Assembly (NCBI RefSeq): GCF_029889845.1
Contig: NZ_JARANV010000003.1
Location: 62,001 to 126,000 of the forward strand
Reading direction: 5' to 3'
Source of the DNA: Halomonas sp. 25-S5
GTDB taxonomy: Bacteria; Pseudomonadota; Gammaproteobacteria; Pseudomonadales; Halomonadaceae
DNA length: 64,000 nucleotides
The translations under genes and the position numbers were made by a program. Shown here piece by piece: positions 44,954-54,138 of this stretch (its first letter is position 1; each line of letters starts with the position of its first letter). The notes below the pieces were generated by a model. The model ran no database searches. It had not been told where the DNA came from and saw only the letters and a program-made list of their open reading frames with translations.

Positions 44954-46201
44954 ATGCGCCAGACACATGCCGAACATGCGGCCTTCTGCGAGGAGGCGCT
45001 GCAGCTGGAGGAGTTGGTCGACCGGCTGGTGGCCTTCCATCGCCACTCGTCCGGAGCGGCCCACCCCGAAGATGCCGGGCTGGTTGCCTTCCGCGAACGA
45101 CTCGACGGGGAAGTGGCGGCCATCGAGCCACTGCTTGCTGGGGAGGAGGATCGCCAGCGTCTGGCCTGTCTTCGGCAGTGGCTCGAGCAGGATCTCGCGC
45201 GGCTGGCACCGGTCTTCCTGGCCCGCCGGGAGCACATGCTGGCGGCCAGCTGGGCCGTCGCGCATCCTGACAGTCGGCTCTGCGACCAGGGTCGGGTGCT
45301 GCTGGCCAATGCCATCGGCCGGGACCTCCAAGGCACCGGGGGCGATGGCATCGTCGACCCGGGCAGCGACCTGGCCGCGCTGCTGGTGGGGCTGGAATCC
45401 CATGGCGAGGCCGGCCTGGCTCGCCAGGCCCTCGATGGCTACCTGCGCCGCTCCGGGGACTACGAGCTGGCTCGCCTGCTCTCGGTGTTTCGTGTCGTCG
45501 AGGCTCTTTCCGGTGCGCGGCGCGCCCTGCAGCGCCATCAGGCGGCCGGTGAGGATGGCGAACGCCCTGCCCTGCTGGCTGAGACCATGCGGGAGTGCCG
45601 GGGCTACCTGGACCTGGCGGAGGCCTATGCCGAGTTCCGTTTCCCGCCGCTGATCATCGGCATCGGTGTCTCGGGCAGCGGCAAGAGCCGTTTCACCCGG
45701 ACCCTGGTCGGTCGCCTGGGCGCCGTTCGCCTTTGCTCGGATGTGGAGCGGCGACGGCTTCATGGCATCGATCGACAGGCGGTCGTGATGGAACCGCCTG
45801 TGGACATCTTTTCCCGGGAGGCTTCCGAGCGCACCTACCGCAGTCTGGCCGAATGTGCCGGCGCGCTGCTGGAGGCGGGATTCCCGACCTGCGTCGATGG
45901 CACCTTCCTGAAGCGCGAGCAGCGCGATCTCCTGCGCCAGCAAGCCGAGGCCCGGGGCCTGCCGGTGTTGCTGGTTAGCTTCGAGGCCGATGAGGCCACC
46001 CTGCGCCGGCGCATCGACAAGCGCGCCCGGCGCCACGGCGTCCCGGTCGAGCAGAGCCTCGCCATACTGGCGCGTCAGCGGGCCGATATCGAGGCCTTCG
46101 GCGACGAGGAACGCCTGCACCTGCTGCACCTCGATACCACGGCGGACAACGCCGCCGAGACCCTGGCGGGCTTGATCCAGGATCACGTGCGGTTGACCTG
46201 A
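44954..46201 (+). CDS. P-loop kinase-like protein with degenerate APH-type N-terminal region
   Basis: A 415-residue protein. The C-terminal half is a P-loop nucleotide kinase-like domain: G-V-S-G-S-G-K-S at 238-245, D-G-T-F-L-K-R-E-Q-R-D-L, and R-R-R-I-D-K-R-A. The N-terminal half resembles the end of the aminoglycoside-phosphotransferase-like domain found in larger two-domain proteins (COG2187 type, about 520 residues): S-D-L-A-A-L-L-V-G-L-E-S-H-G, then Y-L-R-R-S-G-D-Y. But the catalytic H-G-D-L-H-L-x-N motif of that domain is missing and the region is short. So only the kinase-like half can be catalytic as known. It lies 31 bp after hemL; substrate unknown. Confidence 0.8.
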   Translation: MRQTHAEHAAFCEEALQLEELVDRLVAFHRHSSGAAHPEDAGLVAFRERLDGEVAAIEPLLAGEEDRQRLACLRQWLEQDLARLAPVFLARREHMLAASWAVAHPDSRLCDQGRVLLANAIGRDLQGTGGDGIVDPGSDLAALLVGLESHGEAGLARQALDGYLRRSGDYELARLLSVFRVVEALSGARRALQRHQAAGEDGERPALLAETMRECRGYLDLAEAYAEFRFPPLIIGIGVSGSGKSRFTRTLVGRLGAVRLCSDVERRRLHGIDRQAVVMEPPVDIFSREASERTYRSLAECAGALLEAGFPTCVDGTFLKREQRDLLRQQAEARGLPVLLVSFEADEATLRRRIDKRARRHGVPVEQSLAILARQRADIEAFGDEERLHLLHLDTTADNAAETLAGLIQDHVRLT

Positions 46202-46216
46202 GGACCGCTCAGGAGG

Positions 46217-46918
46217 TCAGGAGGGGTGAGGCGAGCCCTGGCGGGAAGCGTCGCGCTGGCGGCGCCCCACCAGAGGTGGCGGGGCACCGAGGTTCTGGCG
46301 GGCCCAGTTCACCGCTTGGAGGCGGTTGTGCACCTTGATCTTGCGGAAGATGTTGTAGAGATGGGACTTGACGGTGTGCTCGCTGACGAACAGCTGGTCG
46401 GCGATCTCGATGTTCGAGGCCCCCGTCCCCAGCATGGCGATGATCTCCAGCTCCCGGTGGGTCAGGCCGCAGACCGGCCGATAGGAGTTAAGCTGCTGGC
46501 GGCGAAAGAACTGAATCATTCGCGTCATCAACGAGCGTGACATCCACAGGTTGCCTTCCAGCAGGATCGAGAGCCCCTTGCAGATCATGTCCAGCGAATC
46601 GCTGCGGTAGAAGACGCCCTGCAGGTTCATGGCCGAGAGGACCTCGACGGCATGCTCCTCGTCTCTAAGGTTGAAGGCGGCCAGTGACATGTCACTGGCC
46701 TCGGCCGCCCTGACATGCCACTGCTGCATGGTGGCCTCGTCGATATGATCCGCATCGAGCAGCACCACGGTCGGTGCGGTGTCCTTGCCCTTCCACTCCG
46801 TTCCCGGCGCGACGACCGAGACCGGGCAGTCGAGCTGATCGTGGAGATAGTTGATGAAGAGTTGTGACTGAGGGTTGTTGGCGGTGACCAGCAATACCAG
46901 GCTCTTCCCCTGTTCCAT
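46217..46918 (-). CDS. LuxR-type regulator, VpsT/CsgD-like, predicted c-di-GMP-binding
   Basis: A 233-residue regulator with an N-terminal receiver-like domain and a C-terminal LuxR helix-turn-helix (L-T-H-R-E-L-E-I-I to V-S-E-H-T-V-K-S-H-L-Y-N-I-F-R-K). The receiver lacks the usual Asp acceptor environment, as in CsgD and VpsT. Residues 125-128 are W-M-S-R, matching the W-[FLM]-[TS]-R motif by which Vibrio VpsT binds c-di-GMP (residues 131-134 there); CsgD has Y-F-[TS]-R. It may therefore control biofilm matrix genes. The start at 46918 is chosen because an AGGA site lies before it; 24 more in-frame codons are open upstream. No matrix genes are adjacent. Confidence 0.88.
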   Translation of the reverse strand: MEQGKSLVLLVTANNPQSQLFINYLHDQLDCPVSVVAPGTEWKGKDTAPTVVLLDADHIDEATMQQWHVRAAEASDMSLAAFNLRDEEHAVEVLSAMNLQGVFYRSDSLDMICKGLSILLEGNLWMSRSLMTRMIQFFRRQQLNSYRPVCGLTHRELEIIAMLGTGASNIEIADQLFVSEHTVKSHLYNIFRKIKVHNRLQAVNWARQNLGAPPPLVGRRQRDASRQGSPHPS

Positions 46919-47325
46919 GGTCCTAACCCCTTCGCAAGGCGCGGTTAAGTTTCTGATGAGGCAATCAGCCATTCGTGGCACAAGCGCCACACTGGCTATT
47001 AGTCTCGGACAGAATGTAATTTTTCGTTACGAACGTTTGGTTATAATTAAATATACTTATGCGCCCTTTTGCTTCTATGTGGACCGATAAGTTGGCCGAT
47101 CAAGCACTTGCCCCCTGAAAAGGGTTAGGCCACTCCTCTCTCCGAGACCGTTTGTCAAGGAAATTAAGCTTGGTGCTCGGGGTTTCGCGGTTCGATATCT
47201 CATGATTTGGCATGAAAAAAGACATCTAAATGGATGACATGCTTCCATACTCCCTGGCCCGACCGTTTCCCCTGCCGGTCTCGGCTCGTAGAATGGGTTA
47301 TCCCTGACCGTTTGGAGAACCGACC
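46919..47325. other. AT-rich intergenic region before the VpsT-like gene
   Basis: The 407-bp region between the regulator and rdgB is distinctly AT-rich for this chromosome, notably about 47005-47060, with TATAAT at 47042-47047 and TATACT at 47052-47057. On the minus strand the same tract can serve as promoter for the regulator. Short open frames exist, none convincing. H-NS-like or regulator binding is a plausible reason for the base composition. Confidence 0.5.
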
Positions 47326-47937
47326 ATGACCCCAGCTCTGCTGGTCCTGGCCAGTGGCAATGTCGGCAAGCTGCGCGAGTTCCACCAGCTGCTCGCCCCG
47401 CTGGGCGTCGACGTGCGCCCCCAGGCCGACTATGGCGTGGCCGACGTCGCGGAGACCGGCCTGACCTTCGTCGAGAACGCGCTGCTCAAGGCCCGGGAAG
47501 CCAGTCGCCTCAGCGGGTTGCCTGCCCTGGCCGATGATTCCGGCCTGGAGGTCGATGCGCTGAACGGGGCGCCCGGCATCTACTCCGCGCGCTATGCGGG
47601 CGAGCCGAAGAGCGATCAGCGCAACAACGCCCGGCTGCAGGCGTCCCTCGCGGAGATGTCGGAGGGGTGTCGCCGGGCCCGTTACTGGTGCGTGCTGGTG
47701 CTGCTGCGTCATGCCGAGGACCCGGTGCCGCTGATCGTGCAGCGTAGCTGGGAAGGCGAGATCCTGCAGGCTCCCCGCGGTGAGGGGGGCTTCGGCTATG
47801 ACCCATTGTTCTGGCTCCCCGACCAGGGAGCGAGTGCCGCCGAGCTCAGCGCCGAACAGAAGAACCGGCTCAGCCATCGCGGGCGGGCCCTGCAGGCGCT
47901 GGTGGCGGCGATGGGCGCTGGGCAAGACCAGCCATGA
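47326..47937 (+). CDS. rdgB: Non-canonical purine NTP pyrophosphatase RdgB
   Basis: House-cleaning enzyme (203 residues) hydrolysing dITP and XTP. L-A-S-G-N-V-G-K-L-R-E-F starts the protein, and the metal-site motif A-D-D-S-G-L-E-V-D-A-L and F-G-Y-D-P-L-F, S-H-R-G-R-A-L are all present. It overlaps hemW by 4 bp, the usual rdgB-hemW arrangement. Confidence 0.96.
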   Translation: MTPALLVLASGNVGKLREFHQLLAPLGVDVRPQADYGVADVAETGLTFVENALLKAREASRLSGLPALADDSGLEVDALNGAPGIYSARYAGEPKSDQRNNARLQASLAEMSEGCRRARYWCVLVLLRHAEDPVPLIVQRSWEGEILQAPRGEGGFGYDPLFWLPDQGASAAELSAEQKNRLSHRGRALQALVAAMGAGQDQP

Positions 47938-49121
47938 GTCCTTCTTCTTCGCCATTGGCCGGCGTGCCGCCGCTGTCGCTCTATCTTCACGTGCCCTGGT
48001 GTGTGCGCAAGTGCCCCTACTGCGACTTCAACTCCCATGGGGTCGGACGCAGCGCCGAGCTGCCCGAGGCGAGCTACCTCGAGGCGCTGATCGCGGATCT
48101 CGAGGCTGACCTGCCGCTGGTCGCGGGGCGCGAGCTGGTCAGTATCTTCATCGGCGGCGGTACTCCAAGCCTGATGTCGGCCGGTTTCTACGAGCGGCTG
48201 CTACAGGCCGTGGCGAGCCGGCTTCCGCTGGCAGCCGACATCGAGATCACCCTGGAAGCGAATCCCGGTACCCTGGAGCGGGGACGTTTCGCCGGCTACC
48301 GGGCGGCGGGGATCAACCGCCTGTCGCTGGGCGTGCAGAGCTTCCAGGACGCGCAACTGGCGGCGCTTGGGCGTATCCATGGCGGTGACGATGCCGTGGC
48401 GGCCGTCGAGGAGGCGCGTCAGGCGGGCTTCGACAACCTTAACCTCGACCTGATGCACGGCCTTCCGCAACAGACGCCGACGCTGGCGCTGGCCGATCTC
48501 GACCAGGCCCTGTCGCTCTCTCCTGAGCATCTGTCCTGGTACCAGCTGACCCTGGAGCCCAATACCGAATTCCACGCCTTTCCGCCTGAGCTGCCCGTGG
48601 AGGAGGTCCTGTGGGACATCCAGGACCTGGGGCACGAGCGCCTGGAGGCCGCCGGCCTCGAGCGCTATGAGATTTCCGCCTATGCCCGTGCTGGTCGGAG
48701 CTCGCGACACAACCTCAATTACTGGCGCTTCGGCGACTATCTGGGGATCGGGGCCGGTGCCCATGGCAAGCTCAGTGTCCCGGGAGCCGAGGGCCTGCAG
48801 ATCCAGCGCCGCTGGAAATCGCGGCTGCCCGAGGCCTATCTGCGCCGGGTCAACGACCCGCGGGGTTTCGTGGCAGGCCGCGCCGATATCGACGAACACG
48901 AGCTGCCGCTGGAATTTGCCATGAATGCCCTGCGCTTGGTGGAGGGAGTGCCCCTGTCGACCTGGAGGGCCCATACCGGACGCGGGTCGCGTGCGTTGCT
49001 TTCCAGGCTGGTCACGGCCCGTAAAAAAGGACTTCTTGTGGAAGATGCCGACTGGCTTAGGGCATCACCTCAGGGTCTACTATTCTTGAACGAGATGCTG
49101 GCTCTGATCGATGATAAGTGA
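47934..49121 (+). CDS. hemW: Heme chaperone HemW (radical SAM family)
   Basis: Radical SAM protein (395 residues) related to HemN that binds and delivers heme. The cluster motif is C-V-R-K-C-P-Y-C in Y-L-H-V-P-W-C-V-R-K-C-P-Y-C-D-F. G-G-G-T-P-S-L and S-L-G-V-Q-S-F follow. HemW, not the oxidase HemN, is favoured by its place after rdgB and the C-x3-C-x2-C spacing without the extra HemN Cys. Confidence 0.94.
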   Translation: MSPSSSPLAGVPPLSLYLHVPWCVRKCPYCDFNSHGVGRSAELPEASYLEALIADLEADLPLVAGRELVSIFIGGGTPSLMSAGFYERLLQAVASRLPLAADIEITLEANPGTLERGRFAGYRAAGINRLSLGVQSFQDAQLAALGRIHGGDDAVAAVEEARQAGFDNLNLDLMHGLPQQTPTLALADLDQALSLSPEHLSWYQLTLEPNTEFHAFPPELPVEEVLWDIQDLGHERLEAAGLERYEISAYARAGRSSRHNLNYWRFGDYLGIGAGAHGKLSVPGAEGLQIQRRWKSRLPEAYLRRVNDPRGFVAGRADIDEHELPLEFAMNALRLVEGVPLSTWRAHTGRGSRALLSRLVTARKKGLLVEDADWLRASPQGLLFLNEMLALIDDK

Positions 49122-49166
49122 GCCAGTGAAGGATGACACGCGCCAACCCAAGGAGAAGAGGACACC

Positions 49167-49850
49167 ATGATCAGATCCATCCGACTGATGGCACCGCTGG
49201 CCGCCGCCGCGCTGCTGGTAGGTTGTACCACCACCGATCCCTATACCGGACAGACTCAGCGTAGCCAGACCGGAACGGGTGCGGCCATCGGCGCCGCCGT
49301 GGGCGCCGCTGCCGGTGCCCTCAGTGGTGACGGCAGCACCAGCCGCCGCGATCGTGCCCTGATCGGCGCCGCCGTGGGAGCCGCCGCCGGCGGTGGCATC
49401 GGCGCCTACATGGATCGTCAGGAGCAGCAGCTGCGTCAGAGCACCCAGGGCACCGGTATCGGGGTCGATCGTCGCGGTGACGACATCGTGCTCAACATGC
49501 CGAGCGAGGTGACCTTCGCCTTCGACTCCAGCGACCTGACCCCCAATGCGCGCAACGCCCTCAATGACGTGGCCTCGGTGCTGCAGCAGTACCCCGATAC
49601 GCGGGTCAACATCGCCGGCCATACTGACAGCACCGGCGACGCCGGCTACAACCAGCGACTCTCGGAGCGCCGTGCCGACTCGGTGGGCAACTACCTGGCC
49701 CAGTCCGGCGTATCGCGCAACCGCTTGAACATGCGCGGCTATGGCGAGAACCAGCCGGTGGCCAGCAACGACTCCGATCAGGGCCGGGCCCAGAACCGTC
49801 GGGTGGAGGTCACCCTGTCGCCCATCGAGGACCGCTTCCAGCAGCAGTAA
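49167..49850 (+). CDS. OmpA-family outer membrane lipoprotein (YiaD-like)
   Basis: A 227-residue lipoprotein with signal ending in L-L-V-G-C. Two Gly-zipper stretches (G-A-A-I-G-A-A-V-G-A-A-A-G and G-A-A-V-G-A-A-A-G-G-G-I-G) come next, then an OmpA/MotB peptidoglycan-binding domain with F-D-S-S-D-L-T-P-N-A, G-H-T-D-S-T-G-D and R-L-S-E-R-R-A. It links the outer membrane to peptidoglycan. It is followed by a terminator hairpin. Confidence 0.93.
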   Translation: MIRSIRLMAPLAAAALLVGCTTTDPYTGQTQRSQTGTGAAIGAAVGAAAGALSGDGSTSRRDRALIGAAVGAAAGGGIGAYMDRQEQQLRQSTQGTGIGVDRRGDDIVLNMPSEVTFAFDSSDLTPNARNALNDVASVLQQYPDTRVNIAGHTDSTGDAGYNQRLSERRADSVGNYLAQSGVSRNRLNMRGYGENQPVASNDSDQGRAQNRRVEVTLSPIEDRFQQQ

Positions 49851-49877
49851 CTCGGCTTACTGAAGCCGTACCACCCG

Positions 49878-49906
49878 GGCCCGTCACTGCCGTGCAGTGG
49901 CGGGCC
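49878..49906 (+). terminator. Terminator hairpin after the OmpA lipoprotein gene
   Basis: A 13-bp stem (one G-T pair) with a 3-nt loop, between GGCCCGTCACTGC and GCAGTGGCGGGCC, followed by TTCT. It lies 28 bp after the stop. Confidence 0.75.
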
Positions 49907-49938
49907 TTCTCGTCCTGCCGACTCACGGATCTCCTTTC

Positions 49939-50787
49939 ATGCTTTCCTATCAGCATGCCTATCATGCGGGCAATTTCGCCGACGTTCACAAGCATCTGAT
50001 GCTGTTCGCGGTCATCGACCACTTGTTACGTAAGAAATCACCCATTACGTACATGGATACCCATGCTGGTCGCGGCCTCTACCCGCTGGCGGCCGAGGAG
50101 ACCGCGCGGCTCGGTGAGTATCGTGAAGGCATTGCCCGGCTATGGCAGGCGAGGGCGCGCCTGGGTGACGACCCGCTGCTCGGCGACTGGCTCGCCGCTG
50201 TCGGGCGGGTCCAGGCGCGGGACGGCCGGCTGGACCACTATCCTGGCTCGCCCTGGTGGCTCTCGGACCGCTTGCGTGCCAGTGACCGGCTGATGCTCTT
50301 CGAACTGCACCCCGGTGAGCATGGTCACCTGGCTCGCCAGACACTGCCCGACAATGTGCAGCGCATCCATGGCGACGGCCTCGAGGGGCTGGTGAAGCGC
50401 CTGCCGGTGGCCACCCCGCGGCTGTGCGTGTTGGTCGACCCCAGCTACGAGCGCAAGGCGGAGTATGGCGAGGTGGTTGATGCGGTGCTCGAGGCCATGC
50501 GCCGGGCCCGACATGCCATCGTGCTGGTGTGGTACCCCCTGCTGCCGCTCGGCCGCCATCGTGAACTGCTGGAAGGGCTGCGCGAGGGCGGCCTGCGCAA
50601 GATCTGGCGCAGCGAGCTGAGGCTGCGCGAGGCGGAGGAGGGCGAGCGGGGCATGGTCGGCAGCGGCATGCTGGTGATCAATCCGCCCTGGGGGCTGGAT
50701 ACGCGGCTGGAAGCCGCCATGCGCCAGGTCACGCCGCTGCTGGGGGCGACCTGCCGCCATACTGGTGACTGGTGGGTGGAGGAATAG
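49939..50787 (+). CDS. rlmJ: 23S rRNA (adenine-2030 N6) methyltransferase RlmJ
   Basis: Methyltransferase of 282 residues (E. coli 280). It starts M-L-S-Y-Q-H-A-Y-H-A-G-N-F-A-D-V-H-K-H, closely matching the E. coli N terminus, and has D-T-H-A-G-R-G-L-Y and catalytic D-P-S-Y-E. The frame is open 14 codons upstream, which do not match. Confidence 0.95.
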   Translation: MLSYQHAYHAGNFADVHKHLMLFAVIDHLLRKKSPITYMDTHAGRGLYPLAAEETARLGEYREGIARLWQARARLGDDPLLGDWLAAVGRVQARDGRLDHYPGSPWWLSDRLRASDRLMLFELHPGEHGHLARQTLPDNVQRIHGDGLEGLVKRLPVATPRLCVLVDPSYERKAEYGEVVDAVLEAMRRARHAIVLVWYPLLPLGRHRELLEGLREGGLRKIWRSELRLREAEEGERGMVGSGMLVINPPWGLDTRLEAAMRQVTPLLGATCRHTGDWWVEE

Positions 50788-50816
50788 CAGGGCAATCGTA
50801 GTTGGGTCTAGCGAGG

Positions 50817-50922
50817 GGCGCCGGGGACAGGTCGAAGAGGGGGTCCTACGCCAGGGATGGCGTCGGTAGCGCCCAGGGATGGGTTCACAGCGCCCCCTTG
50901 CAGACCTGCCGACGGATCAGCC
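50817..50922 (-). repeat. 106-bp dispersed intergenic repeat, copy 3 (inverted)
   Basis: Reverse-complement copy between convergent rlmJ and mnmE; it matches copy 1 at 96 and copy 2 at 95 of 106 positions with no gaps. The inner hairpin is at 50848-50863. In this copy repeat positions 28 and 82 form G-C where the others have A-T. Confidence 0.9.
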
Positions 50923-50967
50923 CCAAGCCACAACGCTAACTGCAAAAGCCCTAGGGGGAGTAGGGGG

Positions 50968-52338
50968 CTACTTGCCGATGCAGAAACTGCCGAAAATCTC
51001 GCCCAGCAGATCATCCGCGCTGAACTCCCCGGTGATCTCCCCCAGGGCCTGCTGAGCGTCGCGCAGGTCCTCGGCAAGCAGCTCACCGGCCCCGTAGCCG
51101 GCGAGCTGTGCCTCGCCGTTGCCGAGGGCCTGGCGGGCCCGGTCCAGGGCCTCGATGTGCCGGCGCCGGGCCGAGAAACGCCCTTCGGTGGTGGCGGCAT
51201 AGCCCATCACCGACTTGAGGTGCTCCTTGAGGCTATCCACTCCCGCGCCGCTCCTGGCCGACAGCCGGATCACCGGAGTGGCGGTGTCAGCATCGATGCC
51301 GGGGGCTTCGTGGCTGGCGTCGATCTTGTTGCGCACGAGCGTCAGCCGCGAGGGGTCCCGAAGGCGTGCGACGAATTCGGGCCAGATGGCCATGGGGTCG
51401 ATGGCCTCGGTGGTGGCGGCATCCACCAGCAGCAGCACCCGATCGGCCTTCTCGATCTCTTCCCAGGCCCGGGCCACTCCGATCTTCTCCACCGCGTCCG
51501 GGGTATCGCGCAGCCCGGCCGTGTCGATGACGTGCAGGGGCATGCCATCCAGGTGGATATGCTCACGCAGCACGTCGCGGGTCGTGCCCTCGATGTCGGT
51601 GACGATGGCAGTGTCCTGCTCGGTTAGCGCATTGAGCAGGCTCGACTTGCCGGCATTGGGACGTCCGGCGATCACCACGCTCATGCCTTCCCGCATCAGG
51701 GCCCCCTGACCGGCCGCGGTCCGCACTTCGGCCAGGGCCGACTGGACCGCGGCCAGCCGGCTGGCGACATGCCCGTCGGCGAGGAAGTCGATCTCCTCCT
51801 CGGGGAAGTCGATGGCCGCCTCGACATACATGCGCAGCTCGATCAGCCGCTGGACAAGTGATGCCACGCGACGCGAGAACTCGCCCTGCAGGGAGCGCAG
51901 GGCGTTCTCGGCCGCCCCCCGGGAACTGGCTTCGATCAGGTCGGCGATGGCCTCGGCCTGGGCCAGATCCAGCTTGTCGTTGAGAAAGGCGCGCTCCGAG
52001 AACTCCCCGGGGCGGGCGAGCCGTGCCCCCAGCTGTACGCAGCGCTCGAGCAGCAGGTCCATGATCATCGGGCCGCCGTGACCCTGCAGTTCCAGGACGT
52101 CCTCGCCGGTGAAGGAGTGGGGACCGGGGAAGAACAGCGCGATGCCCTCGTCGATCACCGCGGATTCGCCGCGAAAGGGACCATAGTGGGCGTATCGTGG
52201 GGCGGGACAGTGACCGATCATGGCTTCGGCGAGCGTCGTGCAGGCGGGGCCGGAGACGCGGATGATGCCCACGCCGCCGCGTCCCGGTGGCGTGGCCAGG
52301 GCGGTGATGGTGTCCTGATCATGGAGACTGGCGGTCAT
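50968..52338 (-). CDS. mnmE: tRNA uridine modification GTPase MnmE
   Basis: GTPase (456 residues) partnering MnmG. The N-terminal formyl-THF domain begins [22 protein letters not shown]; the G domain has [10 protein letters not shown] and D-T-A-G-L; the end is the required C-I-G-K. The ATG at 52338 follows AGAGG; a GTG three codons upstream is less likely. Confidence 0.97.
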   Translation of the reverse strand: MTASLHDQDTITALATPPGRGGVGIIRVSGPACTTLAEAMIGHCPAPRYAHYGPFRGESAVIDEGIALFFPGPHSFTGEDVLELQGHGGPMIMDLLLERCVQLGARLARPGEFSERAFLNDKLDLAQAEAIADLIEASSRGAAENALRSLQGEFSRRVASLVQRLIELRMYVEAAIDFPEEEIDFLADGHVASRLAAVQSALAEVRTAAGQGALMREGMSVVIAGRPNAGKSSLLNALTEQDTAIVTDIEGTTRDVLREHIHLDGMPLHVIDTAGLRDTPDAVEKIGVARAWEEIEKADRVLLLVDAATTEAIDPMAIWPEFVARLRDPSRLTLVRNKIDASHEAPGIDADTATPVIRLSARSGAGVDSLKEHLKSVMGYAATTEGRFSARRRHIEALDRARQALGNGEAQLAGYGAGELLAEDLRDAQQALGEITGEFSADDLLGEIFGSFCIGK

Positions 52339-52391
52339 CGGAGGCACCTCTGCTAGAAGGGAGATATTGTCCGGGGCGGGCCCCGTAAACG

Positions 52392-52419
52392 CCAGACCCC
52401 CGCCGGGGCGGGGGTCTGG
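52392..52419 (-). terminator. Hairpin after yidC
   Basis: CCAGACCCCCGCC and GGCGGGGGTCTGG make a perfect 13-bp stem with a 2-nt loop, 21 bp after the yidC stop. The minus-strand sequence after it has GTTTAC but no long T tract. Confidence 0.7.
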
Positions 52420-52440
52420 AGGTGGCAGAGGAGCACCGCG

Positions 52441-54138
52441 CTACTTGGTCTTCATGCCCTTGCCGATACTCGGGTCGGCCTCGATCTTGCGGGTGATCGT
52501 GTACTGCTGAACGATGGAGATGCAGTTGTTGACTACCCAGTAGATGACCAGGCCCGCCGGGAACCACAGGAAGAAGAAGGTGAAGACGATCGGCAGCATC
52601 TTCATGATCTTCGCCTGCATGGGATCCGGAGGCGTCGGGTTGAGCATCTGCTGGACGAACATCGAGGCGCCCATCAGGATCGGCAGGATGAAGAACGGAT
52701 CCTTCACCGACAGGTCCTGGATCCAGAACATGAAGGGTGCGTGACGCAGCTCCACGGATTCCAGCAGCATCCAGTAGAGGGCGATGAACACCGGCATCTG
52801 CACCAGGATCGGCAGGCAACCGCCCAGGGGATTGATCTTCTCCTTCTGGTAGAACTTCATCATCTCCTGGGACATCTTCTGGCGGTCGTCGCCGAACTGC
52901 TCCTTGAGGCGCTGCATTTCCGGGCCCAGCTTGCGCATGCGGGCCATGGACTTGTAGGCCTTGGCGGAGAGCGGCCACAGCGCTGTCTTCACCAGCATGG
53001 TCAGCAGGATGATGGACCAGCCCCAGTTGCCGATCAGGTCGTGGATATGGTCCAGCAGCCAGAACAACGGGTTGGCGATGAACCACAGCCAGCCGAAGTC
53101 CACCGTCAGCTCCAGGTGGGGGGCCACGGCTTCCAGCCGCTCCTGCACCTTGGGCCCCATGTAGAGGGTTGCCCCCAGTATCCCCTCCCCGTTGCCTGCC
53201 ACGCTGCTGGTGGGGCCGGCGAAGGCGGCCACATTGCGGCTGCGGGCGTCGGTGGTGGCGTAATAGAGGTTCTGCTGGTTCTGAGGGGGGACCCAGGCCG
53301 AGGTGAAGTAGTGCTGGATGATGGCGACCCAGCCGCCTTCGACGTCGCGGTTGTTGAAGGCGCCTTCCTGAATCTCCTCGAAGCTGACTTTCAGATAGCG
53401 ATCCTCCGGGGTGGAGTAGGCGGCGCCGAGATAGGAGCGCATGCCCATCTTGGGACCGCTGGAGGGGTCGCTGCTGTTGTCGCGGGCCAGCTGGCCGATG
53501 AAGCGAGCCGTGACCGGCTCCGCGGTGTTGTTGGCCAGGAAGTAGTTCACGTCCACCGCGTAGCTGTCACGCTCGAAGGTGAAGCGCTTGATCACCTCCA
53601 CGCCATTCACCTCGGCGGCCAGGTCGACCTCGAGGCGCTCGTCGTTCTTGCCCAGCCGATATTCGGTCGCCTCGGGGGTGAAGGTGATGCGGCCTTCGTG
53701 GCCCTCGAGCTGAAGGCCGGAGCGCGCCACATAGCTGCGACTCTCGCTGTCGGATAGCAGCACATAGGGCCGTTCGGAATCGAGGCTGAAGCGATGTTGG
53801 GGCAGCGCGGCATAGACGATGTCCCCGCCCTGGGGGTCGATGCGTACATCGAGCACGTCGGTGACGACGGCGACCAGATCACGGCTGCCCGACGCAGAGG
53901 CGGGCTCGCCGGGAATCTCTCCGGTCATGTCGTCCGCCGAGCCGTTGGTCGCGGGTACCGAGAGATCATCGCTACCCGAGGAGGCCGGGTCCTGGCGAGC
54001 CCCTTCCGGGGCACTGCTCGTGACGGCGGGAGCTTGCGGCTCAGGGGCCACCTGTCCGTAGTCCTGATTCCACTGGACGATCAGCAGGTAGGCGAGTATC
54101 GCCAGGGGAATTACGAGGAGAAGTCGTTTTACGTCCAT
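52441..54138 (-). CDS. yidC: Membrane protein insertase YidC
   Basis: Inserts proteins into the inner membrane, for example AtpE, alone or with Sec (565 residues). An N-terminal helix starting M-D-V-K-R-L-L-L-V-I-P is followed by a large periplasmic domain (about 40-340) and the C-terminal five-helix core with G-N-W-G-W-S-I-I-L-L-T, G-G-C-L-P-I-L-V-Q-M-P-V-F-I-A-L-Y and N-N-C-I-S-I-V-Q-Q-Y. Upstream in-frame codons do not match the family. Confidence 0.96.
   Translation of the reverse strand: MDVKRLLLVIPLAILAYLLIVQWNQDYGQVAPEPQAPAVTSSAPEGARQDPASSGSDDLSVPATNGSADDMTGEIPGEPASASGSRDLVAVVTDVLDVRIDPQGGDIVYAALPQHRFSLDSERPYVLLSDSESRSYVARSGLQLEGHEGRITFTPEATEYRLGKNDERLEVDLAAEVNGVEVIKRFTFERDSYAVDVNYFLANNTAEPVTARFIGQLARDNSSDPSSGPKMGMRSYLGAAYSTPEDRYLKVSFEEIQEGAFNNRDVEGGWVAIIQHYFTSAWVPPQNQQNLYYATTDARSRNVAAFAGPTSSVAGNGEGILGATLYMGPKVQERLEAVAPHLELTVDFGWLWFIANPLFWLLDHIHDLIGNWGWSIILLTMLVKTALWPLSAKAYKSMARMRKLGPEMQRLKEQFGDDRQKMSQEMMKFYQKEKINPLGGCLPILVQMPVFIALYWMLLESVELRHAPFMFWIQDLSVKDPFFILPILMGASMFVQQMLNPTPPDPMQAKIMKMLPIVFTFFFLWFPAGLVIYWVVNNCISIVQQYTITRKIEADPSIGKGMKTK

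Noticed and set aside
47058..47117. 19-codon open frame starting M-R-P-F-A in the AT-rich gap before rdgB
   Set aside because: No ribosome site, very short and no recognisable features.
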